Assembly: GCF_022557175.1 (NCBI RefSeq)
Contig: NZ_CP092915.1
Coordinates: 1,612,001 to 1,676,000 of the forward strand
From: Mycolicibacterium sp. YH-1
GTDB taxonomy: Bacteria > Actinomycetota > Actinomycetes > Mycobacteriales > Mycobacteriaceae
Length of the DNA: 64,000 nucleotides
Direction: 5' to 3'
Position 1 is the first letter of the stretch, and each line of letters opens with the position of its first letter. This document shows, one piece after another, positions 36,599 to 45,072 of the stretch. Position numbers and translations under genes: made by a program. The notes under the pieces are model-generated. The model saw only the letters and a program-made list of their open reading frames with translations. It was not told the DNA's origin and made no database searches.

Positions 36599-37228
36599 AT
36601 GTACGTACCCAAACCGAACGTCGTGGGTGATGAGGCGACCATTCGCGACATGGTCGCCGCAGCGGCGTCGGCGCAGTTTGTCACAACGGGAACAGACGGC
36701 TACCCCGTCGCGACCCTGCTGCCCATCATCTGGATCGGTGACACCGTCATCGCCCACATGGCCAAGGCGAATCCCCAGTGGCGCAACATCGATGGAGACA
36801 GTCCGGCTCTGCTCATCTGTTCAGGACCCGAGGCGTACATCAGTCCGTCCTGGTATGCCTCCAAGGGCGAACACGGTCGAGTGGTCCCCACGTGGAACTA
36901 CAGCGCCGTGCACCTGACGGGCACCGTTCGCGTGCATAGTGACCCTGAGTGGTTACGCGGGGCAGTCGAGGACCTCACCGCGCTCCACGAGGGCCAGCGT
37001 CGCCAACCGTGGCGGGTGGCCGACGCTCCCGACGCCTACATCGACGGTCAACTCGGTGGCATAGTCGGGCTGGAGATCTCCGTCATCCGAGTGGACGCCA
37101 AGGCCAAGCTCAGCCAGAACAAGTCGGAAGATGATCAGCGTGGCGTCATCGCCGGCCTGCATGCTGAGAATCAGGCCGGAGCCGATGCGGTGGCCTGTGA
37201 AATGAGCCGTCTGCCCGGCCTGAGCTGA
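36599..37228 (+). CDS. PaiB-like FMN-binding split-barrel protein
   Basis: This 209-residue protein matches the PaiB (FMN-binding negative transcriptional regulator) family: MYVPKPNVV, HMAKANPQWR, GPEAYISPSWYASK, RVVPTWNYSAVHLTG and the C-terminal KAKLSQNKSEDDQRGVI. Bacillus PaiB forms part of a stress-related locus with a GNAT enzyme. Here it is the first gene after repeat copy 6 and is followed 17 bp later by the SRPBCC gene. Confidence 0.88.
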   Translation: MYVPKPNVVGDEATIRDMVAAAASAQFVTTGTDGYPVATLLPIIWIGDTVIAHMAKANPQWRNIDGDSPALLICSGPEAYISPSWYASKGEHGRVVPTWNYSAVHLTGTVRVHSDPEWLRGAVEDLTALHEGQRRQPWRVADAPDAYIDGQLGGIVGLEISVIRVDAKAKLSQNKSEDDQRGVIAGLHAENQAGADAVACEMSRLPGLS

Positions 37229-37245
37229 GAGGGGACAAGGGCGGT

Positions 37246-37638
37246 ATGTCTCGTACAGACAGCGCATCTCGGGTTATCGAGGCTCCGGTGTCTCGCGTCT
37301 TCGCGGCACTGACCGATCCGGATGCCCTCGCCGAGTGGCTGCCGCCGACAGGTATGACCGGCAGTTTTGAGCGCTTCGATGCCCGTCCCGGCGGGTCGTA
37401 CAGGCTGGTCCTGACCTACGCCGATGTGCCCGCCTCGGGTGGTAAGACGAGTGCTGACTCGGATGACCCCGCCTTCGCCGGAACGATGACCATGACCTGG
37501 TCGGTCACACGCGTTCCCGAGGGAACACGAGTCGATATGCGCGCCGACGACGTGCCGCCGGGGATCTCTGCCGAGGACCACGCGTCCGGGATGAACTCGT
37601 CACTGTCGAACCTCGCGGCCTACCTGACCGCACAGTGA
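37246..37638 (+). CDS. SRPBCC / AHSA1-like protein
   Basis: 130 residues with the START-like pattern IEAPVSRVFAALTDPDALAEWLPPTGMTG, a strand-rich middle, and a C-terminal helix DHASGMNSSLSNLAAYLTAQ. These proteins bind hydrophobic ligands or act as Hsp90-activator-like modules. Last gene of the row of + strand genes behind ychF. Confidence 0.85.
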   Translation: MSRTDSASRVIEAPVSRVFAALTDPDALAEWLPPTGMTGSFERFDARPGGSYRLVLTYADVPASGGKTSADSDDPAFAGTMTMTWSVTRVPEGTRVDMRADDVPPGISAEDHASGMNSSLSNLAAYLTAQ

Positions 37639-37652
37639 CGCGACCGGTGCGT

Positions 37653-38213
37653 TCACCGCGCGAATGCCGGTGTGACGAACCGCTGCAACACCTCTCGTTC
37701 CGTTCGGCTGTCGCCGATCGGCATGAATGCCAGTGACAGGACAACGTGCACGATCCACAGTGCCGCCTGGGGGTCCTCATCGGTGAGCCCGGAGAGTTCC
37801 GCGGCGAGACTGCTCAGCACCGGCGATGAGTGCAGCTCGCTCAGCCCGGGAACGGTGCCCGAACTCATCATCAGGCGGCGCACCGGGTCGGCTCTGATCT
37901 GGTCGACCGCGACGGTGATGGCCGTCAGCACCCGCTCAGGGCCCTCGAGCCCGTCGACCGCGTGTCGAACGGTGTCCACGATGCGTGCGGCCACTCGCAG
38001 CAGAACGGCATCGCGGATCTGCGCCTTTCCGCCGGCATGGCGGTAGATGGTGGCCCTCGAACAGTGCACTCGAGCCGCCAACACGTCGATGTCGAGGCCG
38101 TCCAACCCGTCGCGAATCACGAGATCGGCGGCGGCCGCGTAGATGCGTTCTGCCGCGGCGGCCCGGCGATCCCCGCCGACAACCCAATCGTCTCGCACCA
38201 CTCGGATGCCCAC
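37653..38213 (-). CDS. TetR family regulator
   Basis: About 186 residues. The N-terminal helix-turn-helix reads DLDIDVLAARVHCSRATIYRHAGGKAQI within RIYAAAADLVIRDGLDG. The C-terminal all-helical domain binds an unknown ligand. GTG 38213 is chosen; GTG 38201 with AGGTGGG upstream is equally plausible. An imperfect inverted repeat lies directly upstream (38226-38254). The divergent cytochrome P450 gene is the likely target. Confidence 0.82.
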   Translation of the reverse strand: MGIRVVRDDWVVGGDRRAAAAERIYAAAADLVIRDGLDGLDIDVLAARVHCSRATIYRHAGGKAQIRDAVLLRVAARIVDTVRHAVDGLEGPERVLTAITVAVDQIRADPVRRLMMSSGTVPGLSELHSSPVLSSLAAELSGLTDEDPQAALWIVHVVLSLAFMPIGDSRTEREVLQRFVTPAFAR

Positions 38214-38225
38214 CTTCCCTGGACG

Positions 38226-38254
38226 GTCTCGAACGATTGTCGCAAGTTTGAGAC
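38226..38254. promoter_or_regulatory. Inverted repeat, probable TetR operator
   Basis: GTCTCGAAC (38226-38234) and GTTTGAGAC (38246-38254) are complementary at eight of nine positions with 11 nt between. It lies 13 bp upstream of the TetR start in the gap shared with the P450 gene. Confidence 0.5.
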
Positions 38255-38393
38255 AGAATGACCAAGAATTCTCAGCATCGCCGCTGGTGTGGTCCGTGCA
38301 CGTGAGACGGCGCATGCGCTGACCGCGGACGGCCGGTTTCAACTTCGTCATCACTGGTTGACGCCGGCCAGTCGTCTCCGGTCAGGTTGAGAC

Positions 38394-39614
38394 ATGACAC
38401 AGCCCGACGGCGCCCTTGGCATCGCACTCTTCGACGAGGAGTTCATCCAGGATCCGTACCCGCTGTACGAGCGCATGCACATGGCCGGGCACGTCCACCG
38501 GATCGGGGACTCCGAGTTCTTCGCCGTCTCCGGTTGGGACGCCGTCAACGAGGCGGTCACACGGTGCGACGACTTCTCGTCGAATCTGACGGCGACGATG
38601 TCCTACCAGCCCGACGGCTCGGTGGCCCCGTTCCCCATGGGCGATCTCGGCGGACCGACACAGGCGCTGGCAACTGCCGACGATCCCGTGCACGCCGTCC
38701 ATCGCAAGGCGCTGATACCGCAACTCGCGGCCAGGCGCATCCGCGCCTCTGAGCCGCTCATCACCGCGACCTCGGCGCACCTTTGGGAGACCGGCGTGGT
38801 CGACGGGCGCATCGAGTGGATGAGCGCGATGGCCAATCGACTACCGATGATGATTGTCGCCAACATCATCGGTGTCCCCGACACGGATGTCGACCAGCTC
38901 GTCCGATGGGGTTACTCCGCAACTCAGGTGATGGAGGGACTGGCCAGCCAGGACGAACTCAGCGCCGCGGGCGTCGCGGTGCTGGAACTCAGCGGATACA
39001 TCACCGAACAGTTCGGCAGCGCCACCGCCAGCCCGCGTGACAACCTGCTCGGCGACCTCGCGTCGGCGTGCACTTCCGGCGAGATCGACGAGATCGCCGC
39101 GCTGGTCATCATGATCACGTTGTTCAGCGCCGGGGGTGAGTCCACTGCCTCGCTGATCGGCTCCGCGGCGTGGATGCTGGCGACCCACCCCGACGTCCAA
39201 CAGCAGGTGCGGGATCAGCCAGAACTGCTTGGCGCCTTCCTCGAGGAGGTACTGCGCTACGAACCGCCGTTCCGTGGTCACTACCGCCACGTCGTCAATG
39301 ACACCAGCCTGTCTGGCGTCGACCTCAAAGCCGGTTCACGCATGCTGCTGCTGTGGGGCGCGGCCAACCGGGACCCGTCGCACTTCGAGGACCCCGAACG
39401 GTTCCGGCTCGATAGGTCTGGGGGCAAGGGGCACATCAGCTTCGGCAAGGGTGCGCACTTCTGCGTGGGAGCCGCGCTGGCCCGGCTGGAGGCCAAGATC
39501 GTGCTCGGTGACCTCTTGTCGCGCACCTCGATGATTGAACCCGCTGCCACCGGGCGCTGGCTTCCGAGTCTGCTGGTGCGTCGCCTCGAACATCTGGAAC
39601 TCGCCGTCCGCTGA
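38394..39614 (+). CDS. Cytochrome P450
   Basis: 406 residues, full length for a soluble bacterial P450. The heme-binding loop is FGKGAHFCVGAALARLE with the Cys ligand; the I-helix has LFSAGGESTASLI; EEVLRYEPPFRGHYRH contains the ExxR motif. The enzyme inserts oxygen using ferredoxin-supplied electrons; no ferredoxin gene is adjacent. The TetR gene at 37653-38213 is divergent and probably controls it. Substrate unknown. Confidence 0.95.
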   Translation: MTQPDGALGIALFDEEFIQDPYPLYERMHMAGHVHRIGDSEFFAVSGWDAVNEAVTRCDDFSSNLTATMSYQPDGSVAPFPMGDLGGPTQALATADDPVHAVHRKALIPQLAARRIRASEPLITATSAHLWETGVVDGRIEWMSAMANRLPMMIVANIIGVPDTDVDQLVRWGYSATQVMEGLASQDELSAAGVAVLELSGYITEQFGSATASPRDNLLGDLASACTSGEIDEIAALVIMITLFSAGGESTASLIGSAAWMLATHPDVQQQVRDQPELLGAFLEEVLRYEPPFRGHYRHVVNDTSLSGVDLKAGSRMLLLWGAANRDPSHFEDPERFRLDRSGGKGHISFGKGAHFCVGAALARLEAKIVLGDLLSRTSMIEPAATGRWLPSLLVRRLEHLELAVR

Positions 39615-39629
39615 CGAGCCGCACTCACC

Positions 39630-40892
39630 TCAGGTTCGGGCGAACGCGCTTATCTCGGTGTCGAAATCGGACACCTGCTCGATCGTGAGGGTGGGACGAG
39701 TCATCGTCACCGTGTGCAGGTAGTCGGCCGTCGTCGCCTGGCACCGCACACCGGTGTCGACGCTCCTCTCGAACGTCGCCTGAGCGACGGCGCGCGCCGC
39801 ATGGGCGACGTCGGCGGGGGTGTACCCACCGGTGGCTGACACGAGTGCGGCGATGTCGATGTCGGCGTCGGCGATGTAGCGCCGCCACAGACCGTCGAGG
39901 GCCTGGTCGTCGGGTGGGCCGATCGGCAGGACGTAGTCGAAGCGGCCGTGACGCAGGAACGCGGAGTCCAGGTCCCGAATCGAGTTCGTCGCGCACACCA
40001 GCAGTCGGCCGGCTCTGTCGCGAAACTGCACCAGGCACTTGAGGAGTTCGTTGACCACAGCTGTCGCCGCGGCAGAACCGGCACCGCGGTGGGAGGCGAC
40101 CTCCTCGACCTCGTCGATGAAGGCGACGACGTTGTCGAGTTCCTGAAGTTGACCGAAGGCCTCGCTGAGACCGGCCGCGAGGCCGCCGCCGTTGACGGCC
40201 AACCGAGAGGGAAACAGTTCGACAAAGGGCCAACCGAGCCGGCTCGCGATCGCGCGTGCAAACGTGGTCTTTCCCGTGCCGGGCGGTCCGAAGAGCACGA
40301 TCGCCTGCGGTGGCACCACGCCGTGTTCCGCTGCCTGCTCTGGGAGCGAGAGTGGCAGCACGATGCGACGTTCGATGAGGGTCTTCTCGCGCACCATGCC
40401 CGCGATCTGTTGCCATTGGCCCGCGGGTGGGACGGAACCGCCGAGGCGAGTGAGCACCGCGGCGGACCGCGGTGACATCGTCTCGTGCTTGTCGAAGTGC
40501 GCGATACCGCTGCGTTGGATGAACCCCGAGTTCACGAAAGCCGTAGAGCCCGTTTCGCCGTCGGGGAGTATCGCCGTGATGCGTCGGACACCACGGGCCA
40601 GGAGGCGATGCTCCAGTTCGTTGAGAAGGGTGCTCCCAAGCCCCTTACCTCGCCAGGCAGGGTCCAATGACAACCGAAGCACCCACGCCCGGTCGGCATC
40701 GACTCTGCTCACGGCCACGCCCACCACGGCGCCGTGTACCACGGCCACCACGGCTGGATGGCGCTCCTGCAGACTCGTCACGACATCTGAGGCATCAAAG
40801 AGCGGTTGCTGCGCCGTCATGGTGGACGCCGCGTCCAGCCGGATGGCCGCCTCTAGGTCCTCGGGGTGGAAGTCACGTACGTGCCAATTCAT
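39630..40892 (-). CDS. GNAT acetyltransferase fused to AAA+ ATPase
   Basis: 420 residues with two domains. Residues 1-140 are a GNAT domain with the acetyl-CoA loop LDPAWRGKGLGSTLLNEL (77-93) and SGF near 122. Residues ~160-420 are a classical AAA+ module: Walker A GPPGTGKT (202-209), Walker B VVAFIDE (255-261), sensor-1 Asn in ATNS (301-304) and arginine-finger candidates in LRHGRFD. It lies 5 bp after the dehydrogenase gene and is the last gene of the GABA operon. A role in regulating or remodelling the operon's enzymes is conceivable but not shown. Confidence 0.85.
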   Translation of the reverse strand: MNWHVRDFHPEDLEAAIRLDAASTMTAQQPLFDASDVVTSLQERHPAVVAVVHGAVVGVAVSRVDADRAWVLRLSLDPAWRGKGLGSTLLNELEHRLLARGVRRITAILPDGETGSTAFVNSGFIQRSGIAHFDKHETMSPRSAAVLTRLGGSVPPAGQWQQIAGMVREKTLIERRIVLPLSLPEQAAEHGVVPPQAIVLFGPPGTGKTTFARAIASRLGWPFVELFPSRLAVNGGGLAAGLSEAFGQLQELDNVVAFIDEVEEVASHRGAGSAAATAVVNELLKCLVQFRDRAGRLLVCATNSIRDLDSAFLRHGRFDYVLPIGPPDDQALDGLWRRYIADADIDIAALVSATGGYTPADVAHAARAVAQATFERSVDTGVRCQATTADYLHTVTMTRPTLTIEQVSDFDTEISAFART

Positions 40893-40897
40893 TTCAC

Positions 40898-42346
40898 CTA
40901 CCAGTCGACACTGAAGTACTGCGTCTCTTGGAACTCCTCGAGACCCTGGCGCGCTCCCTCACGGCCCAGGCCGCTCTGCTTGACACCGCCGAACGGGGCG
41001 GACGGATCGGACACGAGCCCACGGTTGATGCCGACCATTCCGGCGTCGAGGGCTTCGCCGAGTCGTATGGCGCGTTGCAGCTTCCCGGCGAAAACGTAGG
41101 CGGCGAGGCCCATTTCGGAGCTGTTGGCGAGATCAATCACCTCAGCGTCGTTGTTCCAGGCGACGATCGGGGCCACCGGTCCGAAGATCTCCTGGTTGAG
41201 GATCTCGGCGTCCGCGCGCAGGCCGGTCAACACGGTGGGCGGGTAGAACCAACCCTTGCTCTCAGGAATGGCTGCCGTGTGGGCCACGGTGGCGCCGTCA
41301 GCGGCCGCGCCACGTACCAGGGCGGCGACGTTCTCAACGGCCTTCTGGGAGATGAGCGGGCCGATGTCTGAGCCCGTCTCGGCCGGACCCACGGTGAGCG
41401 CTTCAACGGCCGCGCCGAAACGCTCGGTGAACTCAGCGATCACATCGGCATGGACGTAGAAGCGGTTCGCGGCGGTACACGCCTGACCGCCGTTGCGGAA
41501 CTTCGCGATCATCGCGCCCGCGACGGCTGCATCGAGGTCGGCATCCTCGGTGACGATGAACGGTGCGTTGCCGCCGAGTTCCATTGAGCTGTTGACGATG
41601 CGGTCGGCTGCCTGGCGGAGCAGGACGCGGCCGATGTTCGTCGAGCCGGTGAACGAGATCTTGCGGACCCGGTCGTCCTGCAACCAGGTTGTGACGATAT
41701 CGCCGGCATCGGTCGTCGGCACGACATTGACGACCCCATCGGGAACGCCGGCCTCGGTCAGCAGGCGCGCGATGGCGATAGCAGTGAGCGGTGTCTCCGC
41801 AGCGGGTTTGAGGACGACGGTGCAACCAGCAGCCAGCGCCGGGGCGATCTTGCGAGTGGCCATCGCGGCCGGGAAGTTCCACGGTGTCACCAGAGCGGCG
41901 ACTCCGACGGGCCGGTGGGTGACGATGGTGCGCGCGCCGCCGTTGGGCGCCTCGCCATAGTCACCGCCGGAGCGCACCGCCTCCTCGGCGAACCAGCGGA
42001 AGAACTCGGCGGCATAGGTGATCTCGCCGAGTGCGTCGGTGCGTGACTTGCCGTTCTCCGCGACAACGAGGTCGGCGAGTGACTCTCGGTCACGCAGTAT
42101 CAGCGAGAAGGCGCGGCTGAGAATCTCCGATCGGGCTCGTGGAGGCGTCGCTCGCCAGCGGGGGAGTGCGGCGTTGGCCGCATCGACCGCGGCGGTGGCA
42201 TCGGCGCTGTCGGCGTTGGCGACCCGCGCGATGACATCACGGCTTGCCGGGTTCTCGACGTCGAAGGTGCCGCCGCCGCCCGGTCGAGCGGTACCGCCGA
42301 TGAGTACGGCATGCGTCGGGTCGAGGGAATCCAGGTAACTGGTCAC
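40898..42346 (-). CDS. gabD: NAD(P)-dependent succinate-semialdehyde dehydrogenase
   Basis: This 482-residue aldehyde dehydrogenase has FTGSTNIGRVLLRQAAD, the catalytic Glu in MELGGNAPFIV and the catalytic Cys in NGGQACTAANRF. TPWNFPAAMATRKIAPALAAGC is the cofactor region. Next to a GABA aminotransferase the expected reaction is succinate semialdehyde to succinate. The start overlaps the stop of the glutamate-type dehydrogenase gene by 4 bp. Confidence 0.88.
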   Translation of the reverse strand: MTSYLDSLDPTHAVLIGGTARPGGGGTFDVENPASRDVIARVANADSADATAAVDAANAALPRWRATPPRARSEILSRAFSLILRDRESLADLVVAENGKSRTDALGEITYAAEFFRWFAEEAVRSGGDYGEAPNGGARTIVTHRPVGVAALVTPWNFPAAMATRKIAPALAAGCTVVLKPAAETPLTAIAIARLLTEAGVPDGVVNVVPTTDAGDIVTTWLQDDRVRKISFTGSTNIGRVLLRQAADRIVNSSMELGGNAPFIVTEDADLDAAVAGAMIAKFRNGGQACTAANRFYVHADVIAEFTERFGAAVEALTVGPAETGSDIGPLISQKAVENVAALVRGAAADGATVAHTAAIPESKGWFYPPTVLTGLRADAEILNQEIFGPVAPIVAWNNDAEVIDLANSSEMGLAAYVFAGKLQRAIRLGEALDAGMVGINRGLVSDPSAPFGGVKQSGLGREGARQGLEEFQETQYFSVDW

Positions 42347-43620
42347 GGGTACAGGCCTCTCTGACGGTGAGCTTCGGCTACGCGTTGTACGGCAAGTGAT
42401 GTCGCGGCGGCACGGAGTGTGAGACCACGGGCGGTGGCGTGGTTGACGACGTGTTGCCAGGCGCCGATCATCCGCTCACTCAGGCGTGCCTCGACCTGGT
42501 CCTCTGTCCACCAGTACGCCTGGTTGGCCTGGACCCATTCGAAGTACGACACGATCACCCCGCCGGCGTTGGCCAGGATGTCGGGCACCACGGTGACGCC
42601 GCGAGCATTGAGGATTCCGTCGGCCTCGGTCGTGGTCGGACCGTTTGCGCCCTCGACGATGAGGCGGGCGCGCACCTGTGCTGCGTTACCGGCATGCAGG
42701 ACACCCTCGATCGCGGCAGGCACCAGCAGGTCGACGTCGAGTTCGAGGAGATGCGCCGCGTCGATCGGATCGGCACCGGCGAAGCCGACAACGGTGCCCG
42801 TGGCGTCGACGTGAGCCTCCAGGGCGGCGACGTCGATGCCGTTATCGGCGCGAATGGCTCCGTACTGATCGCCGACTGCCTCGATGCGCAGGCCGGCCTC
42901 CCACAGGAACCGGGTGGCGCCGCGGCCCACCTTGCCGAAACCCTGCACCGCCGCGGAAGCGCCCTCGCGCCGAATCTTCAGGTAGTCCAACGCCTGAAGG
43001 GCGACGTGCACGACACCCCGGGAGGTGGCCGAGGCGCGACCATGCGACCCGCCGAGGCTGATCGGTTTGCCGGTGACGACCCCGAGGACGGTGTGGCCGG
43101 TGTTGACGGAGTAGGTGTCCATCATCCACGCCATCGTCTGCTCATCGGTGCCGATGTCGGGAGCGGGAATATCGTGGGAGGGGCCGATCAGCGGCATGAT
43201 CTCCGAGGTGTAGCGCCGGGTCACGCGTTCGAGTTCGGCCTGCGAGTAGAGACGCGGATCGATGGCGATCCCGCCCTTTGCCCCGCCGTAGGGAACGTCG
43301 AGCAGTGCGCACTTCCACGTCATCCACATGGCGAGAGCACGGACCTCGTTGAGGTCCACATGCGGGCTGTAGCGCAGGCCGCCCTTCGCTGGACCGCGCG
43401 AATAGTTGTGTTGCACACGGTGTCCGGTGAGGATCTCGACAGTTCCGTCGTCGCGGCGCAGTGGAATGCTCACGGTGAGCTCGCGGCGAGGGGCGGCAAG
43501 AAGGTCGAACATGCCCTGACCCAGTTCGAGCACCGCGATCGCGTCGGCCAGCTGACCGCGGGCGTCGTCGAGGGGAGACGGCGTTGTCAGCGTGGGGCGG
43601 TCATCGAGTAGTTCGGTCAC
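42343..43620 (-). CDS. Glu/Leu/Phe/Val dehydrogenase (NAD-type glutamate dehydrogenase likely)
   Basis: 425 residues, the size of small hexameric glutamate dehydrogenases. The catalytic region GPAKGGLRYSPHVD and PYGGAKGGIAIDP carries the substrate Lys residues, and VQGFGKVGRGATRFLWEAG is the Rossmann loop. In the GABA operon it would regenerate 2-oxoglutarate, the amino acceptor of GabT, by oxidising glutamate. Overlaps both neighbours by 4 bp. Confidence 0.9.
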   Translation of the reverse strand: MTELLDDRPTLTTPSPLDDARGQLADAIAVLELGQGMFDLLAAPRRELTVSIPLRRDDGTVEILTGHRVQHNYSRGPAKGGLRYSPHVDLNEVRALAMWMTWKCALLDVPYGGAKGGIAIDPRLYSQAELERVTRRYTSEIMPLIGPSHDIPAPDIGTDEQTMAWMMDTYSVNTGHTVLGVVTGKPISLGGSHGRASATSRGVVHVALQALDYLKIRREGASAAVQGFGKVGRGATRFLWEAGLRIEAVGDQYGAIRADNGIDVAALEAHVDATGTVVGFAGADPIDAAHLLELDVDLLVPAAIEGVLHAGNAAQVRARLIVEGANGPTTTEADGILNARGVTVVPDILANAGGVIVSYFEWVQANQAYWWTEDQVEARLSERMIGAWQHVVNHATARGLTLRAAATSLAVQRVAEAHRQRGLYP

Positions 43621-44948
43621 GATGTCGCCGCGAATGCCTCGGCGAGCACCTCAAGCGCCTCGGTGAGCAGATCGTCACCGATGGTCAGGGGAGGCAGAAA
43701 GCGCAGGACGTTGCCGTAGGTGCCGCAGGTGAGCACGATGACACCGCGCAGGCGAGCCGCTGCCGCGATGGCCGCGGTGAGATCGGCGTCGGGCGTGGTG
43801 GTGCCGGGCTTAACCAGTTCCACGGCGATCATGGCACCGCGTCCGCGGACCTCGCCGATCCGCGGGTCGCCTGACTGGAGTTGTCCCAGTCTGTCCTTCA
43901 TGAGCTGCTCGATCTTCTGCGCGCGGCCCACCAGGTCGTCGGCGCGGATGGTCTCGATTGCCCCGAGCGCGGCGGCGCACGCAATGGGGTTGCCTCCGTA
44001 GGTGCCGCCCAGGCCGCCGACGTGGGCGGCGTTCATGATGGCGGCCGTTCCCGTCACTGCCGCAAGCGGTAGCCCGCCGGCGATGCCCTTGGCGGTCACG
44101 ATGAGGTCGGGAACGACCCCCTCGTGCTCACAGGCGAACATGGCGCCGGTCCGGGCGAATCCGGTCTGCACCTCGTCGGCGATGAACACCACGTTGTTGG
44201 CGCGGCACCACTCGAGAAGGGCGGGAAGGAATCCCGGCGCCGGCTCGATGAATCCGCCTTCGCCCTGGATCGGCTCGATGACCATGGCGGCAAGATCGCC
44301 GACGTCGACCGTGTCCTCGATGTGTGCGATCGCGCGGTTGGCGGCGTCACGCCCGCTCACCGTGTGGCCGTCGCGCAGTGGGTAGGACAGCGGAGCGCGG
44401 TGGACTGCGGGGGCGAAGGGGCCGAACCCGTGCTTGTAGGGCATGTCCTTGGCGGTGAGTGCCATCGTGAGGTTGGTTCGTCCGTGGTACGCGTGGTCGA
44501 AGGCGACGACCCCCGACTTCTTGGTGTGGGAGCGGGCGATCTTGATCGCGTTCTCCACGGCCTCGGCCCCGGAGTTGAACAGCGCGGTGCGCTTGTCGTG
44601 ATCTCCCGGGGTGAGCTCGTTGAGCGCCTCGGCGACATCGACGTACAGCTCGTAGGGCGTGACCATGAAGCAGGTGTGGGTGAACTTCTCGAGCTGAGCC
44701 TTCACGGCCTCGACGACACGTGGTGCGCTGTTGCCCACGCTCGTGACCGCGATACCGGATCCGAGATCGATGAAGCTGTTGCCGTCGACGTCCACGACGA
44801 CGCCGCCGCCCGCGTGTTCGGCGTACACCGGCATCGTCGTACCGACACCGTCGGGGACGGCCGCGGACTTGCGATCCGCCAGCAGTCGGGACTGAGGGCC
44901 GGGCACGGCGGTGACGAGACGACGTTCCTGGGCAATCTGACTGGTCAA
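43617..44948 (-). CDS. gabT: 4-aminobutyrate aminotransferase
   Basis: 443-residue class III PLP enzyme. ADEVQTGFARTGAMFACEHEGVVPD and the PLP lysine in IVTAKGIAGGLPLAAVTG are clear; NSGAEAVENAIKIAR binds the cofactor phosphate. It transfers the amino group of GABA to 2-oxoglutarate, giving succinate semialdehyde. First gene of a four-gene operon with 4-bp overlaps; a divergent LysR regulator lies 124 bp upstream. Confidence 0.92.
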   Translation of the reverse strand: MTSQIAQERRLVTAVPGPQSRLLADRKSAAVPDGVGTTMPVYAEHAGGGVVVDVDGNSFIDLGSGIAVTSVGNSAPRVVEAVKAQLEKFTHTCFMVTPYELYVDVAEALNELTPGDHDKRTALFNSGAEAVENAIKIARSHTKKSGVVAFDHAYHGRTNLTMALTAKDMPYKHGFGPFAPAVHRAPLSYPLRDGHTVSGRDAANRAIAHIEDTVDVGDLAAMVIEPIQGEGGFIEPAPGFLPALLEWCRANNVVFIADEVQTGFARTGAMFACEHEGVVPDLIVTAKGIAGGLPLAAVTGTAAIMNAAHVGGLGGTYGGNPIACAAALGAIETIRADDLVGRAQKIEQLMKDRLGQLQSGDPRIGEVRGRGAMIAVELVKPGTTTPDADLTAAIAAAARLRGVIVLTCGTYGNVLRFLPPLTIGDDLLTEALEVLAEAFAATS

Positions 44949-45039
44949 AGCATCCTCCGGGTGCGCTTACTGCCTTGGGCGGCACTCAGCTTGTCTTAGA
45001 CGCAGCCATGCCGTCCAATACTTGTTGGGCAATCAATTG

Positions 45040-45054
45040 ATGCCTTGCAGGCAT
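45040..45054. promoter_or_regulatory. LysR-type box upstream of the regulator
   Basis: ATGCCTTGCAGGCAT is a T-N11-A palindrome (T at 45041, A at 45053) between the divergent gabT operon and LysR gene starts. It is the standard form of a LysR-type recognition site. Confidence 0.6.
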
Positions 45055-45072
45055 AGGGAGCTGGGGCCGGAA

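Noticed and set aside
38331..38365. Possible seventh ychF-like repeat (GTTTCAACTTCGTC)
   Set aside because: Only a short stretch resembles the core; no GTGGAG or ATCGGTGAC block is present.
42439..43611. 390-residue open frame opposite the glutamate-type dehydrogenase
   Set aside because: Shadow frame; no start context or family pattern.
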